Assembly (NCBI GenBank): GCA_900319195.1
Contig: ONNL01000159.1
Span: forward strand, 1-19,405
Source: an uncultured Ruminococcus sp.
GTDB taxonomy: Bacteria > Bacillota > Clostridia > Oscillospirales > Ruminococcaceae
DNA: 19,405 bases
Direction of reading: 5' to 3'
Shown here: one piece after another, positions 13,902 through 19,405 of the stretch
Layout of the letters: every line of letters begins with the position of its first letter
Position numbering within the stretch: the stretch's first letter is position 1
The notes under the pieces: model-generated
Told to the model about the DNA's origin: nothing
What the model saw: only the letters and a program-made list of their open reading frames with translations
The model's database searches: none
Position numbers and translations under genes: made by a program

Positions 13902-15422
13902 TCACTTATTGTCGCCCGACTTTGCAACGTCCTCCTCAGCAGCCTTCAGAAGCTCAGCCATGTCAAAGTTGAAGTTAGCACTTGAACGGCTTACCTTGTC
14001 CTGAGGTGTCTGCGGAGCAGCAGGTGCAGCCGGCTTGGGAGCAGCGGTATTCTGCTGCGGTCTGTTCATGTTGCCGCTGTTATATCCGCCGTTGCCGTTA
14101 GCATAATTGCTGCCTGCGGTATTTCCGAATGCCTGCTGTGCAGGTGCCTTAGTATCGGAGTCAAGAGTTGCCTTTGGTGCAGCTGTCGGCTTGAATTCAG
14201 CCTTCGGAGCCTGTGCCATCTGGAGCGGCTCGTCATCGGATACAGCATTGCGTGCCTCACCAATAAATGCCTTAGCCTCGTCCATTCTGTCGCCTGCCTG
14301 ATTTGTGAGACGAGCGATAGACTGCGAGATATCATTGAACTTATTGTTTACGCTGTCGATCTCGTTGCGGAGCATCTTGCGTACTGTAGCAGCCATCTGG
14401 TTGACCTTTGCAGCGTGTTTGTTCGCCTCATTGACAGTTGCCTCAGCCTGATCGTTAGCCTCCTTGATGCAGGTCTCAGCAGTGAGATTAGCGCTTGAGA
14501 TGGTCTTTTCAGCGTCAGAATTTGCTTCCTTGATGATCTGCTCAGCCTTAGAGTTAGCCTCCTTGGTGAGATTATCAGCAGCTCTCTGCGCCTCGATAGT
14601 GATCTTGCTTGCAGTCTTCTGAGCCTCTGTAAAGAGTGCGCCCATATCGAATGAAGGTGGTATCATGCCGCCCTGATCTGCCTTTGCCTTGAGTTCAGCG
14701 ACCTCGTCACTGAGCTTCTTGATCTCTGCATCCTTAGCAGCAGCAGCCTCAGCATCCTTTGCGAGCTTAGCGATCTTTCCGTCCTTATCAGCGGACTCAC
14801 GAGCCTTAGCCTCGAGCTCCTTAGTCTTAGCAGCAAGGTCAGCATTAAGCTTAGCGAGATCCTGCTTAGCCTTTGTGAGCTCTGCGTTTGCAGCAGCAAG
14901 TGCCTGATTATCAGCAGCAGGAGCAGCTCCGCCCTGTGCAGCACCGCCCTTTGCAGCAGCAGCCTTTTCAGCGGCAGCAGCCTTCTGCTCAGCAGCGGCA
15001 GCCTTAGCCTCAGAAGCCTTGATCTGATTCTTGAGATTGTCTATCTCCTTCTTAGCAGCTTCAAGTGCAGCAGCAGCCTGAGCGTTCTGAACATTTGCGC
15101 CCGCAGGTGCAGCACCGCCGGCCTTGAGCTGTGCTATAAGCTTTTTGCTCTCTTCGAGTTCCTTCTTGGTATCCTCGAGCTCCTTAGTCTTTGTCCTGAG
15201 GAGGTTATTGGATTCGTTGAGCTTTGACTGAAGAGTTTCTGCCTGAGACTTGTACTTTGCAAGCTCACGCGGATCGGCAGGACCCATATCCTGCGCTTTT
15301 TTCAGCTCGTCCTCAAGTGAAACGATCTTGGAATTAAGTTCATCGAGAAAGGTCATAACGTCTTCCTTAACGAAGCCCTTTTGACCTATTTTGGTTTCTC
15401 TTAACACTGTTGGTTCTTCCAT
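13902..15422 (-). CDS. DivIVA-like coiled-coil cell division protein
   Basis: The 506-residue protein begins with a DivIVA-type motif (ETKIGQKGFVKEDVMTFLDELN, 9-30) and runs into a long coiled coil rich in Ala, Lys and Glu. There is a very Ala-rich stretch around 110-170 (EAKAAAAEQKAAAAE). A second coiled coil, about 245-370, has recurring EANxxAE units. A disordered Pro/Ala/Asn/Gly region follows, then a distinct C-terminus, NFDMAELLKAAEEDVAK. DivIVA proteins mark curved membrane at septa and poles. The position just downstream of ftsZ supports a septal role. I chose the ATG at 15422 (GGAG seven bases upstream); the frame opens earlier, but that part contains the promoter. It has its own promoter. 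The exact family name is uncertain. Confidence 0.8.
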   Translation of the reverse strand: MEEPTVLRETKIGQKGFVKEDVMTFLDELNSKIVSLEDELKKAQDMGPADPRELAKYKSQAETLQSKLNESNNLLRTKTKELEDTKKELEESKKLIAQLKAGGAAPAGANVQNAQAAAALEAAKKEIDNLKNQIKASEAKAAAAEQKAAAAEKAAAAKGGAAQGGAAPAADNQALAAANAELTKAKQDLAKLNADLAAKTKELEAKARESADKDGKIAKLAKDAEAAAAKDAEIKKLSDEVAELKAKADQGGMIPPSFDMGALFTEAQKTASKITIEAQRAADNLTKEANSKAEQIIKEANSDAEKTISSANLTAETCIKEANDQAEATVNEANKHAAKVNQMAATVRKMLRNEIDSVNNKFNDISQSIARLTNQAGDRMDEAKAFIGEARNAVSDDEPLQMAQAPKAEFKPTAAPKATLDSDTKAPAQQAFGNTAGSNYANGNGGYNSGNMNRPQQNTAAPKPAAPAAPQTPQDKVSRSSANFNFDMAELLKAAEEDVAKSGDNK

Positions 15423-15491
15423 ATTGCATCTCCATTCCCTGCAGTAAAACTGCGGTAAAAATAATTCAAAGAAAAATAAACCCTTTAACAT

Positions 15492-15520
15492 ATTATAACA
15501 CATTTCATATTCTATTTCAA
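15492..15520 (-). promoter_or_regulatory. Sigma-A promoter of the DivIVA-like gene
   Basis: On the minus strand TTGAAA (15515-15520), a 17-base spacer and TATAAT (15492-15497) give a strong promoter. The predicted leader is about 60 nt. It lies between the ftsZ terminator and the ATG at 15422, so the gene can be expressed independently of ftsZ. Confidence 0.88.
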
Positions 15521-15622
15521 CTATTCAGGTGTAGAAATTTAGCGTTGAATTTAGTGCATATTACTACAAAAACGGAGCTCATTTTGTCGAACCTGTGTTC
15601 TTAAATGTTAAATAGGCAAACT

Positions 15623-15654
15623 AAAAGAGCGGTCTCCCAAACGGAAACCGCTCT
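15623..15654 (-). terminator. Intrinsic terminator after ftsZ
   Basis: AGAGCGGT (15626-15633) and ACCGCTCT (15647-15654) pair, and three more pairs form past one mismatch. On the minus strand the stem runs into TTTT, then AGTTTG. The T run is short, so termination may be partial. It begins 19 bases after the ftsZ stop. Confidence 0.75.
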
Positions 15655-15672
15655 GAAAATCTTTTGATCTTA

Positions 15673-16815
15673 TCAGTTACCGAGCATCTTGAAGATGTCG
15701 TCGAGGTCATAATCCTGTGACGAAGGTTGTGCAGGAGTCTTAGGCATTGCAGAATTAGTTGTGCCGCCGAGTCCGAGCTCACCAATGAGAGGATTGTCTA
15801 TCTGGATTATCTGGTCGTCAGGTGTATCAGTAGGCTGAGGCATTGCAGGTGCATCAGGATCATCGAAGCCTGCTGCGATAACTGTAATGTACATCTCATC
15901 CTGAAGATCATCTCTGAATGCTGTACCGAAGATGAACTCTACGCCATCAGCAGCAGTATCTGTGATCATCTTTGTAGCATTGTCAACATCGGAGGAGAGA
16001 ATATCCTCTGACATCGTGATATTGATAAGAAGTCTCTTTGCGCCCGAGATAGAAGTCTCGAGAAGAGGACTCGAAATAACTGCATTTGCAGCGTCTCTTG
16101 CCTTGTCCTTGCCCGAGCCGTGACCGATAGCCATGTGAGCAAGACCTGCGCCTCTCATGATAGTGGAAACATCGGCAAAGTCGAGGTTTATGTAGCCCTC
16201 CTCAACGATGAGGTCTGAAATGCTCTTGACACCGGTCTTGAGGACATCATCGGAAAGTGAGAATGACTGTTTCATTGTAAGGGGCTTATCGAGACCGACG
16301 AGAAGTCTCTCATTCGGGATAACGATAAGTGAATCAACATACTTCTTGAGCTCTGCGATACCTTTTTCAGCCTGAGCCATTTTCTGCTCTCTCTCAAAGA
16401 GGAAGGGCTTTGTAACGACTGCAACTGTAAGGATATCCATTTCCTGAGCTATCTTTGCAACAACGGGAGCTGCGCCAGTACCCGTACCGCCGCCCATGCC
16501 TGCGGTGATGAATACCATATCTGCGCCCTTGAGATGTGTCTCTATCTCGTCGCGGTTCTCCTCAGCCGAACGCTGTCCGACCTCGGGTCTGTTGCCTGCA
16601 CCTCTGCCCTTTGTGAGCTTTGTGCCGATCGGTATCTTTGTTGCTGCCTTAGACTTGTTAAGAGCCTTGGCATCTGTATTTATAGCAATGTACTCTATGT
16701 TGCTCACACCGGACTCAACCATGCAGTTTACAGCGTTTCCGCCGCCGCCGCCAACGCCGATGACCTTGATATTCACATCAGGCTCAAGAGTTTCCTCGTA
16801 ATTGAAATCAGACAT
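15673..16815 (-). CDS. ftsZ: Cell division GTPase FtsZ
   Basis: The 380-residue tubulin homologue polymerises with GTP into the Z-ring that positions the division machinery. The GTP-binding glycine loop is VGGGGGNAVN (21-30), the tubulin signature GGGTGTG is at 108-114, and the T7 loop is in NLDFADVSTIM. The C-terminal linker is Pro/Thr/Asp-rich and ends in a conserved peptide, DYDLDDIFKMLGN, that docks FtsA/SepF-type anchors. A strong SD, AGGAGG, lies seven bases before the ATG. It has its own promoter downstream of ftsQ. No ftsA is present here, so the membrane anchor is encoded elsewhere. Confidence 0.98.
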   Translation of the reverse strand: MSDFNYEETLEPDVNIKVIGVGGGGGNAVNCMVESGVSNIEYIAINTDAKALNKSKAATKIPIGTKLTKGRGAGNRPEVGQRSAEENRDEIETHLKGADMVFITAGMGGGTGTGAAPVVAKIAQEMDILTVAVVTKPFLFEREQKMAQAEKGIAELKKYVDSLIVIPNERLLVGLDKPLTMKQSFSLSDDVLKTGVKSISDLIVEEGYINLDFADVSTIMRGAGLAHMAIGHGSGKDKARDAANAVISSPLLETSISGAKRLLINITMSEDILSSDVDNATKMITDTAADGVEFIFGTAFRDDLQDEMYITVIAAGFDDPDAPAMPQPTDTPDDQIIQIDNPLIGELGLGGTTNSAMPKTPAQPSSQDYDLDDIFKMLGN

Positions 16816-16880
16816 TTTTTACTCCTCCTATAATCTCCTGCTATTTATCAGGCTAAAAATAACATATTAATCACTCTTAT

Positions 16881-16909
16881 ATTTTATCACATTAATCATT
16901 TTTTTGCAA
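16881..16909 (-). promoter_or_regulatory. Sigma-A promoter of ftsZ
   Basis: On the minus strand TTGCAA (16904-16909) and TAAAAT (16881-16886) are separated by 17 bases. The leader would be about 60 nt. The rest of the 208-bp ftsQ-ftsZ gap is AT-rich. It holds an 8-bp AT hairpin (16938-16945 with 16952-16959) but no convincing terminator after ftsQ, so read-through from murA-ftsQ is also possible. Confidence 0.78.
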
Positions 16910-17023
16910 GAGGTAAAATATATTTTTTGAATTTCCATGATTTTTACAATGAAAAATCAAAACTCCGCGGCTAATTTGTGCATATTTTAGGGATAAACAG
17001 GAGTATTTCCGATAATTTTTTCG

Positions 17024-18103
17024 TTAATAGCTTATATAGTTCCCATTCTCGTCATAATACCCGTCGGCATAGTCGGCACCGTCATCGTAAGGGCCGTCAT
17101 CGTATGAACCGTCGTCATAATAGCTATCGTCATACGAGCCGTCGTCATAGCTCTCCTCGGGAGCTTCCTCCTGTATACCGCCGTTTTCATTGTATTGGTC
17201 GAATATCGAAGCCTGTTCGGGATTGTTCTCTCCCGATATCTGTCCGCTGTCTATCGTATTGCCCTCAGAATCAGTTGCAGGCTGAGTTGCGGGAGCTATA
17301 ACTCCCGGCACTTCTGCTGGCTTATCTGTCGTGCGGAAGCTGCACTGATTGGTTCCTATCATCATGAGATAGCCTTTTTTGCCCTTTACGGACTCGTCAT
17401 TCATTACATTCTCCGCAAGGCTGAGCTTATACGCAACGTCGTCCCACGAGCCCATTTTAAAGACCATTCCGTCCTTGTAGTTTACAACGACCGCAAATTC
17501 GTCCGTCATATCAACGGATGCGATCGCCGAAGCGTCCTCGTTAGCGGCACACGCGAGAAATTCCTCAAATGCCGCTCCCTTATGCTTATTGCTCGACGAT
17601 ATCACCTTTCCCGGAGTCATTTCAAGCGGCTCATAGCCGTAGACTATCGGCAGCCCGTCGGTCACAAAGCCGTTATCCGCCAGTATTTTTCCCTTTCGGC
17701 TGACAAGGAGAGTACCGTCCTTGTAATTCACGTTATACGCAGGCACACAGCGCGTTACCTTTATATCAACAGATGTCGGGAAGTCCCTGTCCACTGTTGC
17801 CGTCTCAACGTACAGCAGCTTCTCGAGTATCCTCTTCTCGCTTTTTCCCGTGTTCATGCGGAGAAGGTTATCCCCCTCCTTTATTCCCGAGGCGGAAACT
17901 ATCTCCTCCGCGGAATAGACGTCCGATTCGCCCGAGACTCTTATCTCGCTTATGTTGAACAGAAAGGTATAGCTTATCGCAACACCGCCTGCAATGACAA
18001 AAGCCGCAACGATAAAGCCGTAGATACTCATTTTCCGCGAGCGCCTTCTCATGCGCTTACGGCTGTTCTCTCTTTCGACATTTGTTTTTTCAACGTCCTT
18101 CAT
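17024..18103 (-). CDS. ftsQ: Cell division protein FtsQ/DivIB with acidic repeat tail
   Basis: This 359-residue bitopic membrane protein belongs to the FtsQ/DivIB-FtsB-FtsL division complex. It has a very basic cytoplasmic start (ENSRKRMRRRSRK), one membrane helix (about 28-49), a POTRA domain opening with ISEIRVSGESDVYSAEEIV (about 51-118), then the DivIB beta domain (about 119-255). The tail is unusual: a Pro/Thr/Glu linker and then an Asp/Tyr/Gly run with repeated YDDG units (about 319-345), all outside the cell. I chose the ATG at 18103, with GGAG six bases upstream; a TTG at 18115 is in frame but inside murA. One base separates it from the murA stop. Confidence 0.93.
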   Translation of the reverse strand: MKDVEKTNVERENSRKRMRRRSRKMSIYGFIVAAFVIAGGVAISYTFLFNISEIRVSGESDVYSAEEIVSASGIKEGDNLLRMNTGKSEKRILEKLLYVETATVDRDFPTSVDIKVTRCVPAYNVNYKDGTLLVSRKGKILADNGFVTDGLPIVYGYEPLEMTPGKVISSSNKHKGAAFEEFLACAANEDASAIASVDMTDEFAVVVNYKDGMVFKMGSWDDVAYKLSLAENVMNDESVKGKKGYLMMIGTNQCSFRTTDKPAEVPGVIAPATQPATDSEGNTIDSGQISGENNPEQASIFDQYNENGGIQEEAPEESYDDGSYDDSYYDDGSYDDGPYDDGADYADGYYDENGNYISY

Positions 18104-18104
18104 A

Positions 18105-19370
18105 CTACTCTCCAAATCTTTTTAAATCTCCGCCGAGTGCTCCCACAGCATCTTCAATACGCTCGTAGCCTCTGTCGATGTGCGATATGCCTGTAACCTC
18201 GGAAATTCCCTCGGCAGAAAGTGCCGCAGCCACCATAGCCGCTCCGCCTCTGAGGTCTGTCGCCTCGACGGACGCGCCGTGCAGCCGTTTCACTCCCTTG
18301 ACTATCGCTACCTTGCCGAGCACCTGTATATCGGCTCCCATTTTCACAAGAGCGTCGGTATGTCTGTATCGGCAGTCAAATATATTTTCCTCAAAAACGC
18401 TTGTGCCCTCCGCAGCCGTAAGTGCAGCCATAAGGACTGCCTGTGCGTCTGTCGGAAAGCCCGGGTGAGGCATTGTGCGTATGCGCTCGCGCACAGCACG
18501 AAGTCTCGCAGCGCTTCTGAGGTAGATTTTGTCCTTTCCCGTGTAGATACTGCACCCCGTCTGTTCGAGCACCGATAAAAACGGCTCTGTTTCGGGGACG
18601 CAGGCATTGGTAAGTATCAGCTCGCCCTTTGCCGCCGCGACCATTGAAAGATACGTCGCAGCCGCTATCCTGTCGGGCATGACGGTGTATTCACAGCCGT
18701 GCAGCTCTTCAACTCCGCGCACTGTTATCCTGCTTTCGCCGTCGCCTTGTATTCGGGCTCCGCATTTTCTGAGAAATCCGCACAGGTCGCATATCTCAGG
18801 CTCGCGTGCCGCGTTGTTTATTACAGTTTCGCCGTCAGCCGTCACTGCACAGAGAATTATGTTCTCCGTTGCTCCGACCGATGGGAAAGCAAGTGTAAGC
18901 TTTGCTCCGTGAGCTTTTCGCTTGGGTATACGGCAGACTATCCGTCCGCCCTCGCTGCTGATGTCAACGCCCATTTTTTCAAGTGCGGCGATATGCATAT
19001 CTATCGGGCGCGGTCCGAGCTCGCAGCCTCCGGGGACGCTTACAACGCACTCACCCGTCCGCCCGAGCATTGCTCCCATGAAAATAATGGAAGAGCGCAT
19101 CTCGTGCATGAGGCTCTCGGGAATATCCGTGCGGACTATCTCCTTCGGGTCTATAACAGCCGTATTATCGGAGAATGTGCACTTGCAGCCTGTGAAATTG
19201 AGTATCCTTGCCGCCGCATATATGTCAGTGAGCGCAGGACAGTCCCTCAGCACGCATTCGTCCCTGCATAGCAGAGCCGCCGCCATTATCGGAAGTGCAC
19301 TGTTTTTGCTGCCCTGAAGTCTCAGCTCACCGCTGAGGCTCCGTCCGCCCCTTATCACAAATTTTTGCAT
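18105..19370 (-). CDS. murA: UDP-N-acetylglucosamine 1-carboxyvinyltransferase
   Basis: The 421-residue cytoplasmic enzyme transfers enolpyruvate from PEP to UDP-GlcNAc, the first committed step of peptidoglycan synthesis and the fosfomycin target. The pattern is complete: LQGSKNSALPIMAA (18-31) with K22 and N23, the PEP-reactive cysteine C116 in PGGCELGPRPIDMHI, GFPTDAQA with the catalytic Asp, and DLRGGAAMVAAAL with HIDRGYERI at the end. Cys at the C116 position predicts fosfomycin sensitivity of this enzyme as such. GAGGTGG lies five bases before the ATG. Thirty-five bases of upstream sequence are visible, without a clear promoter. It is followed after one base by ftsQ. Confidence 0.97.
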   Translation of the reverse strand: MQKFVIRGGRSLSGELRLQGSKNSALPIMAAALLCRDECVLRDCPALTDIYAAARILNFTGCKCTFSDNTAVIDPKEIVRTDIPESLMHEMRSSIIFMGAMLGRTGECVVSVPGGCELGPRPIDMHIAALEKMGVDISSEGGRIVCRIPKRKAHGAKLTLAFPSVGATENIILCAVTADGETVINNAAREPEICDLCGFLRKCGARIQGDGESRITVRGVEELHGCEYTVMPDRIAAATYLSMVAAAKGELILTNACVPETEPFLSVLEQTGCSIYTGKDKIYLRSAARLRAVRERIRTMPHPGFPTDAQAVLMAALTAAEGTSVFEENIFDCRYRHTDALVKMGADIQVLGKVAIVKGVKRLHGASVEATDLRGGAAMVAAALSAEGISEVTGISHIDRGYERIEDAVGALGGDLKRFGE

Positions 19371-19405
19371 ACAACCACCTCACAGCATTTTTTGTATATT
19401 ATGCC

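Noticed and set aside
16938..16959. AT-rich hairpin between ftsQ and ftsZ as a terminator
   Set aside because: An 8-bp A/T-dominated stem without a T tract after it is weak and expected by chance in AT-rich spacer DNA.
17195..18196. 333-codon plus-strand frame opposite ftsQ and the end of murA
   Set aside because: It spans the junction of two real genes on the other strand and has no domain signal.

Overview
The window looks like a chromosomal segment of a Gram-positive, low-to-moderate GC Firmicute of the Ruminococcus type (Oscillospiraceae). The main clue is the C-terminal type I dockerin at the left edge, the module that plugs enzymes into a cellulosome. Supporting clues are the murA-ftsQ-ftsZ division cluster, a DivIVA-type coiled-coil gene, SD sites close to AGGAGG, and sigma-A promoters with near-consensus TTGACA/TATAAT boxes. 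The species cannot be fixed from this sequence. No rRNA, tRNA, CRISPR array, transposase or phage gene is visible, and coding density is high.

Layout. (1) 2-460 (+): the 3' end of a secreted dockerin protein with Cys-rich 28-residue tandem repeats. It converges on a three-gene minus-strand block across a shared terminator. (2) 5377-513 (-): a membrane-anchored protein with a VanY/M15B fold whose catalytic residues look lost, an orphan lipoprotein peptide-binding protein with its own strong promoter and a structured leader, and the glycogen branching enzyme glgB. (3) 5569-7799 (+): a compact operon with a consensus promoter, encoding a small two-helix membrane protein, endonuclease III (nth), a YjbQ-family protein and a sirtuin, closed by a terminator. 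(4) 13419-7806 (-): a tightly packed operon of a DUF1858 protein, a TrmK-Nif3 fusion, rlmA, rqcH, a 3-methyladenine DNA glycosylase and an AraC-family regulator, with 4-nt stop/start overlaps at its end. (5) 13767-13492 (-): a small double zinc-ribbon protein with its own terminator. (6) 19370-13902 (-): the cell wall and division block murA, ftsQ (divIB), ftsZ and a DivIVA-like coiled-coil gene, with separate promoters for the last two.

How the genes fit together. Block 6 makes the first committed peptidoglycan precursor and assembles the Z-ring. Block 4 combines tRNA and rRNA base methylation, rescue of stalled ribosomes and alkylated-base excision, and ends in a transcription factor. It therefore reads as RNA/DNA upkeep rather than one linear pathway. 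Block 3 pairs oxidised-base repair with NAD-dependent deacylation. Most of the window is ordinary core genome.

The points most worth a second look are the TrmK-Nif3 single-chain fusion, the apparently dead M15B peptidase, the EF-hand-like loop in the orphan binding protein, the palindromic DNA in that gene's leader, and the glycosylase-AraC pairing. I did not find convincing evidence of a wholly new system.
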